NCBI RefSeq assembly: GCF_014236855.1
Contig: NZ_CP051261.1
Span: 2,480,001-2,544,000, forward strand
Length of the DNA: 64,000 bases
Reading direction: 5' to 3'
DNA from: Xanthomonas sp. SI
GTDB lineage: Bacteria > Pseudomonadota > Gammaproteobacteria > Xanthomonadales > Xanthomonadaceae
Shown here piece after piece: positions 1-7,863 of this stretch (positions are counted from its first letter, which is position 1; each line of letters begins with the position of its first letter). The notes under the pieces are model-generated. The model worked only from the letters and a program-made list of their open reading frames with translations, made no database searches and was not told where the DNA came from. The position numbers and the translations under genes are program-made.

Positions 1-2184
1 GTTCAGCGACAGCGAGGTGTTACGCGGCGCGCCGTAGTAGCCCTGTGCCCAGTACAGGCTGTTGATGTACTTGCGGTCGGTGACGTTGTAGACGTTGAGC
101 GTGGCGCTGAATTGCGGGGTGAAGTCGTAGTGCGCCATCAGCCCGAGCAGCGCATAGCTGCCCTGGCGGGTGAAGATCTCGTTGCCGCTGGTGTCCAGCG
201 CCTGTTGGTCGCGGTAGATATCGCCCTGCCAGGTCAGCGTCGCGCCCAGTTTCAGCGCCTCCCACTGTGGAACGGTGTAGGTGGTGGCGAGCTTGAAGCT
301 GCGACGCGGTACGTAGGTGCGCACGTTGCGGCCCGCATCGTCCTTGAGGCTCAGCTGGGTGTAGCCGGCGTTGAGCTGCCAGTGGTCGCCGAGCCGGCCG
401 GCGAGGTCGAACTCGTAACCGGTGGAGGTCGCGTCCACCGCCTTGTAGGTCTGCACGTTGCCGATGTAGAGGTTGGTTTCGGCGGTGTTGTCCTGCTTGG
501 CGCGGAACAGCGCGAACGAGGCGTTGACCCGCTGCTGCAGCCACTGGCCCTTGATGCCCAGTTCGGCGTTGCTGCCGGTGATCGGGTCCAGCACCTGCAG
601 GTTGCGGTCCAGCTCGGTCTGCGGATTGAAGATCTCCGCATAGCTGGCGTACAGCGCGTAGTTCGGGTCGAAGTTGTAGACCGCGCCGACGAACGGGGTG
701 GTCTTGCTGTCGTCGTAGACGTGCTGCACGCCGTAGTTCTGGCCGCGGCTCTCGATCCGGGTGTGGTTGACGCCGGTGATCAGCTTCAGCGCGTCGCTCA
801 GGTTCCAGCGCGCGGTGGCGTAGGCGCTGCGGCGGGTGATGTCGAAGTCGGCGCTGTCGGAATAGGCGTCGAAGCTCGGCTTGGGATAGTCGCCGTTCCA
901 GCCTTCCAGCGCCGGCAGCGCGGTGCCGATGTCGTTGCCGTACCACGACAGCTGATCGGCCTGCACGCGGCCCCATTTCACGCCGACGACCAGCTCGTGT
1001 GTACGGCCGCCGAGCGCGAACGGGCCGCTCGCGTAGACGTCGGCGTACTTCTGCGTCTCTTCGCTGCCGTACTGCGACGGGTAGGCGTACAAGCCCAGGC
1101 CGGTGCCGCGCTCCGGGGTGCCATAGACGTAGAACAGCTGGCTGTCGTTGTCGAGCTTGCGGTAGTTCAATGCGGCCTTGAGCTGCCAGTCCGCGCCCAG
1201 CGCCTGCTGCAGTTCCACGAACGCGCGTTTGTCCTGCGTGGTCCAGTACGACCAGTCGGCCGAAGTGCTGGTGGAGCGGGCGTAGTCGGTGGCGCTGCCG
1301 TCGCTGTAGAACAGCGGCAGCGCGCCCCACATGCCGCCGGTTGAATCGTTCTTCTGGTAGCTGGCGCCCACGCTGAGGCGGGTGCTGTCGCCGAGGTCGG
1401 CTTCGACGATGCCGTAGAAGCTCTGCTTCTTCAGCGCATAGCGGTCCAGGTAGCTGTCGCCGTCCTGGCCGACGGCGACGAAGCGCCCGCGCACGCTGCC
1501 GCTGGCGTTGAGGCGGCTGGACAGGTCGGCGTCGACGCGGCGCGTGTCCCAGCTGCCCACGGTCACGCCGGCGCTGGCCTGCAGTTCGTCGGTGGGGCGC
1601 TTGCGCACGAAGTCGATCGTCGCCGACGGGTTGCCGGTCGAGGACAGCAGGCCGTTGGCGCCGCGCAGCACCTCCACGCGCTCGTACATCGCCGTATCCA
1701 GGTCGCCTTCGGCGCCGCCGTTGGTGAACGGCAGGCCCAGTCCGTCGACCTGGAAATTGAGGATGTCGAAGCCGCGCGCGGTGTAGTAGGTGCGGTCGGT
1801 CTCGATCTTCTCGACGTTGACCCCAGTGGCCAGCGCGAGCACCGCATTGGCGCTGTCCAGGCCGAAATCGTCCATCTGCTCGCGGCTGATCGTGCTCACC
1901 GACTGCGGCGTTTCCAGCGGGCTCAGCAGCAGGCCGGTGCCGGTCGCGCTGGCCGGCGCGGTGTAGCCGTCGGCACGCTGCGCGACCACGTCGAGCTTGT
2001 CCAGCAGCTTCGGCGCGCTGGCGGCATCGGCTGCCGCATCGGCGGCCGATGCCGCTTCCGCGGCGGCGGCGCTGGCCGCCAGCGGTGCGAGCAGGGCGGC
2101 CAGCGCCAGGCACAGCGCCTGGCGGCGAACGGGGACGCGGGTCGGCTGGGCGGCGGACCACGTGGACTGGGCGGGAAGGTTCAT
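1..2184 (-). CDS. TonB-dependent siderophore receptor (3' end cut by window)
   Basis: Outer-membrane TonB-dependent receptor of the FhuA/FpvA-like siderophore type; it would import ferric siderophore using TonB energy. The reading frame starts at the ATG at 2184-2182, gives 728 residues and runs off the window a few residues before the expected terminal aromatic residue (last codons read SLSLN). An N-terminal basic/hydrophobic signal region ending near the Ala-rich stretch at about 35-50 is followed by a plug domain (about 60-170; motifs such as YYTARGFDI and ERVEVLRGANGLL) and a beta-barrel. There is no extra N-terminal signalling domain. A Fur-like inverted repeat lies upstream. The exact siderophore cannot be read from the sequence. 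Confidence 0.9.
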   Translation of the reverse strand, partial: MNLPAQSTWSAAQPTRVPVRRQALCLALAALLAPLAASAAAAEAASAADAAADAASAPKLLDKLDVVAQRADGYTAPASATGTGLLLSPLETPQSVSTISREQMDDFGLDSANAVLALATGVNVEKIETDRTYYTARGFDILNFQVDGLGLPFTNGGAEGDLDTAMYERVEVLRGANGLLSSTGNPSATIDFVRKRPTDELQASAGVTVGSWDTRRVDADLSSRLNASGSVRGRFVAVGQDGDSYLDRYALKKQSFYGIVEADLGDSTRLSVGASYQKNDSTGGMWGALPLFYSDGSATDYARSTSTSADWSYWTTQDKRAFVELQQALGADWQLKAALNYRKLDNDSQLFYVYGTPERGTGLGLYAYPSQYGSEETQKYADVYASGPFALGGRTHELVVGVKWGRVQADQLSWYGNDIGTALPALEGWNGDYPKPSFDAYSDSADFDITRRSAYATARWNLSDALKLITGVNHTRIESRGQNYGVQHVYDDSKTTPFVGAVYNFDPNYALYASYAEIFNPQTELDRNLQVLDPITGSNAELGIKGQWLQQRVNASFALFRAKQDNTAETNLYIGNVQTYKAVDATSTGYEFDLAGRLGDHWQLNAGYTQLSLKDDAGRNVRTYVPRRSFKLATTYTVPQWEALKLGATLTWQGDIYRDQQALDTSGNEIFTRQGSYALLGLMAHYDFTPQFSATLNVYNVTDRKYINSLYWAQGYYGAPRNTSLSLN

Positions 2185-2291
2185 CGGTGGGGGTCTATAG
2201 AATGGAGGGAGGCGAGAGGCCATGGGCGCAGCGCCGAGCTGCGCAGCGCGCTGCGGCGAGACAACCGGCAATGGCCGGCCGCTGGACCATG

Positions 2292-2310
2292 GCGAATACG
2301 AACTATTCTC
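2292..2310. promoter_or_regulatory. Fur-box-like inverted repeat upstream of the siderophore receptor
   Basis: GCGAATACGAACTATTCTC contains the inverted repeat GAATA/TATTC, extendable to seven positions with one mismatch, about 108 bp upstream of the receptor ATG. This resembles the GAGAAT/ATTCTC arms of iron-repressed Fur sites, and the gene downstream is an iron-uptake gene. The match is imperfect and the site is inferred. kdsB starts on the other side, at 2393. Confidence 0.4.
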
Positions 2311-2392
2311 AATAAATAGCGGGGAAAGATCAATTCATGTTCGAATTTCGTGAATTTCAGCGTTCAGCCATCGCCAGCGCAGCGGGCGCGGC

Positions 2393-3178
2393 ATGAGCGC
2401 CGCACATGCCATGCCGCCGCCGTTCGTGGTCGCCATTCCGGCGCGCTATGCCGCCTCGCGCCTGCCCGGCAAGCCATTGCGCATGCTCGGCGGCGAGCCG
2501 TTGGTGCGGCACGTGGCGCGGTGTGCGCTCGGCGCCGGCGCGCAGCAGGTCTGGGTGGCCGCGGACGATCCGCGCATCGCCGCGGCGGTGGCCGATCTTG
2601 ACGGGGTGCACGTCGCCCTGACCTCGGCGGCGCACGCCTCCGGCACCGATCGCCTGGCCGAATGCGCCGACATCGCCGGCTGGGACGACGCCACCCTGGT
2701 GGTCAATCTGCAGGGCGACGAACCGTTCGCGCCCGCCGCCGGCATCGTCGCCGTGGCCCAGGCGCTGGCCGACAGCGGCGCCGAGATGGCCACGCTGGGC
2801 ACGCCGGTCGAGTCGGCCGACAGCCTGTTCGACCCGAACGTGGTCAAGCTGGTGCGCAGCGCGCAGGGCGATGCGCTGTATTTCAGCCGCGCGCCGATCC
2901 CGTGGCACCGCGACGCGTTCGCCGCCTCGCGCGAACTGCTGCCGCCGGGTCCTTGGCTGCGCCATATCGGCATCTACGCCTATCGCGCCGGGTTCCTGCG
3001 CCGTTTCGCGGCGATGCCGCCGGGCGGGCTGGAGCAAGTGGAGGCGCTGGAGCAACTGAGGGTGCTGGAGGCAGGCTTCCGCATCGCGGTGGCGCTGTCG
3101 CCTGAGCCGTTCCCGCCGGGGGTGGACACGCCCGAGGACCTGGCCCGCGCCGAGGCGCACCTGCAGGCCCTGGCATGA
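2393..3178 (+). CDS. kdsB: 3-deoxy-manno-octulosonate cytidylyltransferase (CMP-Kdo synthetase)
   Basis: Cytoplasmic enzyme that activates Kdo with CTP to CMP-Kdo for the inner core of lipopolysaccharide. The 261-residue product begins with the typical nucleotidyltransferase loop ([15 protein letters not shown], about residues 13-27) and contains the conserved NLQGDEP segment and the FSRAPIPW and HIGIYAYR motifs of the family; the length is normal. It starts a closely spaced plus-strand run, and its stop codon overlaps the start of the phosphatase gene (ATGA at 3175-3178). The ATG at 2393 is the start that gives the standard KdsB N terminus. Confidence 0.95.
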   Translation: MSAAHAMPPPFVVAIPARYAASRLPGKPLRMLGGEPLVRHVARCALGAGAQQVWVAADDPRIAAAVADLDGVHVALTSAAHASGTDRLAECADIAGWDDATLVVNLQGDEPFAPAAGIVAVAQALADSGAEMATLGTPVESADSLFDPNVVKLVRSAQGDALYFSRAPIPWHRDAFAASRELLPPGPWLRHIGIYAYRAGFLRRFAAMPPGGLEQVEALEQLRVLEAGFRIAVALSPEPFPPGVDTPEDLARAEAHLQALA

Positions 3179-3663
3179 AGCTGCTGCTGGTCTGCCTGGG
3201 CAATATCTGCCGCTCGCCGATGGCCGAAGGCGCGCTGCGCCACCATCTCGAGCGCTCGCCGCTGGCCGGCCAGGTGCAGGTGGATTCGGCCGGGACCGGC
3301 GACTGGCACAGCGGCGAGCCGCCGGACCGGCGCGCCATCGCCTGCGCCCGCGGCCATGGCGTGGACATCGCCGGGCTGCGCGCGCGGCAACTGCGCACGG
3401 CCGACTTCGCCGCCTTCGACTGGATCCTGTGCGCCGATGCGGCCAACCTGCGCGACGTGCGCCAGCGCGCGCCGGCCGCCGCGCTGGAGCGGGTGGCGCT
3501 GTGGTTGCCGTGGGCGGGCCTGGACGGGCGCCGCGAGATTCCCGACCCGTACACCGGCGGCAGCGACCACTTCGAGGAGGTCTGGCGCCTGGTAGACGAA
3601 GCCGCCGCCGGCAGCGTGGCGCGACTGTCCGCCGACGGCGGCTCCGGCATAATCGGCCGATGA
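3175..3663 (+). CDS. low-molecular-weight protein tyrosine phosphatase
   Basis: Cytoplasmic low-molecular-weight phosphotyrosine phosphatase of 162 residues. The N terminus carries the P-loop CX5R signature (CLGNICRS, Cys7 and Arg13), and the acid-loop DPY motif occurs near residue 123, so all catalytic residues are present. Many bacterial members act on tyrosine-kinase-controlled polysaccharide export, but no such kinase lies nearby. The gene overlaps kdsB by four bases upstream and the next gene by four bases downstream (ATGA at 3660-3663), so translational coupling is likely. Confidence 0.93.
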   Translation: MKLLLVCLGNICRSPMAEGALRHHLERSPLAGQVQVDSAGTGDWHSGEPPDRRAIACARGHGVDIAGLRARQLRTADFAAFDWILCADAANLRDVRQRAPAAALERVALWLPWAGLDGRREIPDPYTGGSDHFEEVWRLVDEAAAGSVARLSADGGSGIIGR

Positions 3664-5081
3664 ACTCGATCGCCGCCCTGGAACTGCCGCAGCCCGGCAC
3701 CTGGCTCAATGCCGCGCCGACCACGCTGCGCGAGCAGCAGGGCCGCGCGCTGGTGCTGGCCTTCGTCAACGCCGCCTCGGTGTGGTGCGCGCAGCGCCTG
3801 GCCGAACTCAGCCAGTGGCAGGCGCGCAATCCGGGGCGCCTGCAGCTGATCGTGGTGCAGGTGCCGCGCTTCGACAGCGAACGCGAACCGCAGCGGGCGC
3901 TGAAGCTGCTGCGCAGCCAGGGCGTGTCGGCGCCGATCCTGCTCGACGCCGACTGGGCCGCCTGGCAGCGTTTCGACGTGCAGGCGTGGCCGACCCTGGT
4001 GCTGCTCGACGCCGGCGGCTACGAGCGCGAGCGCCTGGTCGGGATCGGCGGCGCCGATCTGGAAAAGGCGCTCAATGCGCTGTGCGCGGGGCAATCGCTG
4101 CCGCTGGACGAGGAACTGCGCGATGCGCGCGAGACCCAGCCGGAGCCGCGCCTGAGCCTGCGCTTCCCGGTCGGCCTGGCGGTCGCCGACGATCGCCTGT
4201 ACATCGCCGACAGCGGCCACCACCGCATTCTCGAATGCACCACCGGCGGCCGCGTGCTGCGCCAGTTCGGGTTGGGCACCGCCGATTTCATCGACGGCGG
4301 CATCGGCGAAGCGGCGTTCCACCGTCCGCGCGGCCTGGCGCTGGAACGCGGCGTGCTGTACGTCGCCGATACCGGCAACCACGCCTTGCGCCGGATCAAC
4401 CTGCTCAGCGGCCACGTCGATACCCTGTGCGGCAACGGCCGCGCCGGCGAACCGGTCGAAGGGCCGGTGCAGCACGCGCAGCAGGCGCCGCTGAACCATC
4501 CGCAGGACGTGGTGGTGGCCGACAACCAGGTGCATATCGCGATGGCCGGCGACAACCGCATCTGGAGCTACGAACTCGGCAACCGCACCCTGCGCTGGCG
4601 TGCCGGCGCGGGCGCGCTGGAATTGCGCGACGGCAGCGGCCATCTGGCCGCGTTCGCGCAGCCGTGCAGCCTGGCCGCGGTGCAGCAGGCGCTGTACGTG
4701 TGCGACGCGCTGGGCTCGGCGGTGCGCTCGCTGCAGCTGCGCGGCGACCTGGTGCAGACCCTGCTCGGCGGCCAGGGTCCGTGGGATTTCGGCAACGAGG
4801 ACGGCCCGCGCAGCCGCGCGCGCCTGCAGTTCCCGCAGGCGATCGCGCTGAGTCCGGAATCGCCGCTGCTGTGGATCGCCGACAGCGGCAACGGCAGCCT
4901 GCGCAGCCTGCGCCTGGGCGGCGGCGAACTGTCGACCACGGCCTTGCCGCGGCGCCTGCACGGCCCGGCCGGGCTGGCGGTGAGCGCCGGCACGGTGTGG
5001 ATCGCCGAAACCGATGCCCACGCGGTGTTGCGCTACGACATCGCCAGCGGCGAACTGAGCGACGTGCCGATCAACGAATGA
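3660..5081 (+). CDS. thioredoxin-like/NHL-repeat protein (NHLRC2-like)
   Basis: A 473-residue protein with an N-terminal thioredoxin-like domain (about 1-145) and a C-terminal beta-propeller made of NHL repeats (about 155-470). The repeats recur as LYIADSGHHRI, LYVADTGNHALRRI and LWIADSGNGSLRSL. In the thioredoxin-like domain the active-site position reads WCAQR, so only one of the two usual cysteines is present and ordinary dithiol redox activity is doubtful. There is no signal peptide. It lies between the phosphatase and uvrC with four-base overlaps on both sides. Function is unknown; the name follows domain architecture. Confidence 0.85.
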   Translation: MNSIAALELPQPGTWLNAAPTTLREQQGRALVLAFVNAASVWCAQRLAELSQWQARNPGRLQLIVVQVPRFDSEREPQRALKLLRSQGVSAPILLDADWAAWQRFDVQAWPTLVLLDAGGYERERLVGIGGADLEKALNALCAGQSLPLDEELRDARETQPEPRLSLRFPVGLAVADDRLYIADSGHHRILECTTGGRVLRQFGLGTADFIDGGIGEAAFHRPRGLALERGVLYVADTGNHALRRINLLSGHVDTLCGNGRAGEPVEGPVQHAQQAPLNHPQDVVVADNQVHIAMAGDNRIWSYELGNRTLRWRAGAGALELRDGSGHLAAFAQPCSLAAVQQALYVCDALGSAVRSLQLRGDLVQTLLGGQGPWDFGNEDGPRSRARLQFPQAIALSPESPLLWIADSGNGSLRSLRLGGGELSTTALPRRLHGPAGLAVSAGTVWIAETDAHAVLRYDIASGELSDVPINE

Positions 5082-6934
5082 CCGCATCCGCACTGCCCCC
5101 GTTCGACGGCAAGGCCTTCGCCGCCAACCTCAGTACCGCGCCCGGCGTCTACCGCATGTACGCGGCCGACGACACCTTGCTCTACGTCGGCAAGGCCGGC
5201 GCGTTGCGCAAGCGCGTGTCCAGCTATTTCAGCGCCTCGCCGAAGAACGCGCGGACCATGGCGATGCTGGCGCAGGTCGCGCGCATGGACGTGACCGTCA
5301 CCCGCAGCGAAGGCGAGGCGCTGCTGCTGGAAAACCAGCTGATCAAGTCGCTGGCGCCGCGCTACAACGTGTCGTTGCGCGACGACAAGAGCTATCCCTA
5401 CGTGCTGCTGACCCGCGAGGAATGGCCGCGGATCGCGCTGCACCGCGGCCCGCGCGCGCTGCCCGGGCGCTACTTCGGCCCGTATCCCGGCGTCACCGCG
5501 GTGCGCGAGACGATGAACCTGATGCACAAGCTGTTCAAGCTGCGCAGCTGCGAGGACAGCGTGTTCCGCAACCGCTCGCGGCCGTGCCTGCAGTACCAGA
5601 TCGGCCGCTGTAGTGCGCCGTGCGTGGCGTTGGTCCCGGCCGACGACTACGCCGAATCGGTGCGCCGCGCGACGATGTTCCTGGACGGGCGCAGCGACCA
5701 GCTCGGCGAGGAACTGGTGCAGGCGATGCAGGCCGCCAGCGAACAGCTGGAATTCGAACGCGCCGCGCGCCTGCGCGACCTGCTCGGCTCGCTGCGCAGC
5801 ATGCAGAGCCGGCAGTACGTGGACGGCCGCGCCGCCGACCTGGACGTGCTCGCCTGCGCGATGCAGGGCGCCAACGCCTGCGTGCTGCTGCTGGCGTTCC
5901 GCGACGGGCGCAATCTCGGCACCCGCGCGTTCTTCCCCAAGACCAACGGCGAGGACAGCGCCGCCGAGGTGCTGGCCGCGTTCGTGTCGCAGTACTACGC
6001 CGAGCACGCGCCGCCGCGCGAAGTGTTGCTGGATCGCGAGATCGCCGATGCCGAGCTGATCGAAGCGGCGCTGAGTTCGGCCGCCGAGCGCAAGGTGCAA
6101 TTGCGCTGGAACGTGCGCGGCGAGCGCGCCGGCTACCTGGAACTGGCCAGCCGCAACGCGCAGGCCACGCTGGTCACCGAACTGACCAGCCGCAACGCGC
6201 AGCACGCGCGCAGCGAGGCCTTGCGCGAGATGCTGGGACTGGCCGAGCCGGTCCGGCGCGCGGAGTGTTTCGACATCAGCCACACCATGGGCGAGGCCAC
6301 CGTGGCCTCGTGCGTGGTGTTCGACGCCAGCGGCCCGGTGCGCAGCCAGTACCGGCGCTACAACATCAGCGGCATCGAGCCGGGCGACGACTACGCGGCG
6401 ATGCGCCAGGCGATCGAACGCCGTTTCCGCCGCGCCGCGGAGGGCGACAAGGCCGACGTGGTGCTGCCCGACGTGCTGCTGATCGACGGCGGCGCCGGCC
6501 AGCTGGCGCAGGCCAACGCCGCGCTCGCCGACCTGGGCGTGGAGGGCATCCTGGTGATCGGCGTGGCCAAGGGCGCCGAGCGCCGCGCCGGGCACGAGAC
6601 GCTGGTGATGCCGGACGGGCGCGAACTGCGCCCCGGCGCGGCGTCGCCGGCATTGCAGTTCATTCAGCAGGTGCGTGACGAGGCGCACCGTTTCGCCATC
6701 ACCGGCCACCGCGGGCGGCGCCAGAAAGCGCGCATGACCAGCAAGCTGGAGGACATTCCCGGCATCGGTCCGCGCCGCCGCGCCAGCCTGTTGAAGCATT
6801 TCGGCGGACTGGCCGGACTCAAGGCCGCCGGCGAAGCGGAGATCGCGCGCGTGGAAGGCATCAACGACGCGCTCGCTGCGCGAATCTACGCTAACCTGCA
6901 CGGGCTGCCGGTGCCCGATCCGGCAGGCGAGTAG
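5078..6934 (+). CDS. uvrC: excinuclease ABC subunit C
   Basis: Endonuclease subunit of UvrABC nucleotide-excision repair; it makes the dual incisions after UvrB loads on damaged DNA. The 618-residue product has the N-terminal GIY-YIG nuclease domain (GVYRMYAADDTLLYVGKAG, about 17-35), a UVR motif around residues 210-240, the RNase H-like C-terminal nuclease region (CFDISHTMGE and LLIDGGAGQL) and a terminal helix-hairpin-helix pair (DIPGIGPRRRASLLKHFGG). Length is normal. It overlaps the NHL gene by four bases (ATGA) and is followed ten bases later by pgsA, a uvrC-pgsA order common in gammaproteobacteria. Confidence 0.97.
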   Translation: MTASALPPFDGKAFAANLSTAPGVYRMYAADDTLLYVGKAGALRKRVSSYFSASPKNARTMAMLAQVARMDVTVTRSEGEALLLENQLIKSLAPRYNVSLRDDKSYPYVLLTREEWPRIALHRGPRALPGRYFGPYPGVTAVRETMNLMHKLFKLRSCEDSVFRNRSRPCLQYQIGRCSAPCVALVPADDYAESVRRATMFLDGRSDQLGEELVQAMQAASEQLEFERAARLRDLLGSLRSMQSRQYVDGRAADLDVLACAMQGANACVLLLAFRDGRNLGTRAFFPKTNGEDSAAEVLAAFVSQYYAEHAPPREVLLDREIADAELIEAALSSAAERKVQLRWNVRGERAGYLELASRNAQATLVTELTSRNAQHARSEALREMLGLAEPVRRAECFDISHTMGEATVASCVVFDASGPVRSQYRRYNISGIEPGDDYAAMRQAIERRFRRAAEGDKADVVLPDVLLIDGGAGQLAQANAALADLGVEGILVIGVAKGAERRAGHETLVMPDGRELRPGAASPALQFIQQVRDEAHRFAITGHRGRRQKARMTSKLEDIPGIGPRRRASLLKHFGGLAGLKAAGEAEIARVEGINDALAARIYANLHGLPVPDPAGE

Positions 6935-6943
6935 AGCAGCGCA

Positions 6944-7579
6944 ATGAAGTTGACCATCCCCACCTGGCTGACGCTGCTGCGCATCGTGATGATTCCGGTG
7001 CTGGTGCTGGTGTTCTACCTTCCCTACACGTGGACGAACTTCGCCTCGGCGGCGATCTTCGGCCTGGCCGCGTTCACCGACTGGCTGGACGGCTGGGTGG
7101 CGCGACGCTACCACCAGTATTCCGCGTTCGGCGCGTTCCTGGATCCGGTGGCCGACAAACTGATGGTGGCGGTGGCGCTGTTCTTGATCGTGCAGGGCCA
7201 CCCGACGCCGTGGATGGCGTTCTGGGCGGCGGTGATCGTCGGCCGCGAGATCGCGGTGTCGGCGCTGCGCGAATGGATGGCCGAGATCGGCCAGCGCGCC
7301 AAGGTGCGGGTGGCGATGATCGGCAAGGTCAAGACCACCGCGCAGATGGTGGCGCTGCTGTGCCTGCTGTATTCGGTGATGCCCGACGGCTCGCCGCCGG
7401 AGAGCGTGTGGATGGGCTTGTTCATCTTCCACATCGGCGACTGGACCCTGGCGATCGCCTCGATCCTGACCCTGCTGTCCGGCATCCAGTACCTGCATGC
7501 GGCCTGGCCGAGCCTGCGCGCCGACGAGCGCGCCGCGGTCGCGGACAAGAATGCGAAAAAAATCGAAGGCAATGGTTGA
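6944..7579 (+). CDS. pgsA: CDP-diacylglycerol-glycerol-3-phosphate 3-phosphatidyltransferase
   Basis: Inner-membrane enzyme making phosphatidylglycerophosphate, the committed step to phosphatidylglycerol and cardiolipin. The 211-residue protein contains the CDP-alcohol phosphatidyltransferase signature DG-AR-G-D-D (DWLDGWVARRY followed by FGAFLDPVADK) at about residues 46-71 and several hydrophobic helices. The C-terminal hydrophilic tail after about residue 190 is charged. The ATG at 6944 is nine bases after the uvrC stop. The promoter of the downstream tRNA-Gly overlaps its stop codon. Confidence 0.95.
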   Translation: MKLTIPTWLTLLRIVMIPVLVLVFYLPYTWTNFASAAIFGLAAFTDWLDGWVARRYHQYSAFGAFLDPVADKLMVAVALFLIVQGHPTPWMAFWAAVIVGREIAVSALREWMAEIGQRAKVRVAMIGKVKTTAQMVALLCLLYSVMPDGSPPESVWMGLFIFHIGDWTLAIASILTLLSGIQYLHAAWPSLRADERAAVADKNAKKIEGNG

Positions 7580-7603
7580 CAGCCTGCCGGTTCCCGGTAA
7601 AAT
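7576..7603 (+). promoter_or_regulatory. sigma-70 promoter of tRNA-Gly, overlapping the pgsA stop
   Basis: A perfect -35 hexamer TTGACA (7576-7581) and a -10 TAAAAT (7598-7603) are separated by 16 bases, with the tRNA 5' end 13 bases further on. The -35 hexamer includes part of the pgsA stop codon (7577-7579). This is one of the clearest consensus promoters in the window. Confidence 0.8.
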
Positions 7604-7615
7604 TCGCGGCCTCAA

Positions 7616-7691
<76 letters not shown>

Positions 7692-7737
7692 GACGGTTTT
7701 GCAGGCATCCAGCGGATACCGGCGAAACGATGAAATC

Positions 7738-7758
7738 AGGACCTTCGGGTCCTTTTTT
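7738..7758 (+). terminator. Rho-independent terminator after tRNA-Gly copy 1
   Basis: AGGACC-TTCG-GGTCCT forms a six-pair stem with a UUCG tetraloop followed by a run of T residues. It lies 47 bases after the tRNA. Confidence 0.85.
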
Positions 7759-7863
7759 CGTTTTTGGCCGATTGCAGCGCAATGCGCTTGCGCGACGACG
7801 CTCCACCCATCGGCACGGCGCTGCGCCTGGCGAGCGCCATTACGCGAGCGGACGCGCCGTCCG

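Noticed and set aside
20..2161. Long minus-strand reading frame rich in Arg, Pro and Ala inside the receptor gene
   Set aside because: It is an out-of-frame shadow of the TonB-dependent receptor, with composition typical of wrong frames in GC-rich DNA.
2357..3829. Minus-strand frame of 490 codons opposite kdsB and the phosphatase gene
   Set aside because: It is antisense to two clearly recognisable genes and shows no family motif.
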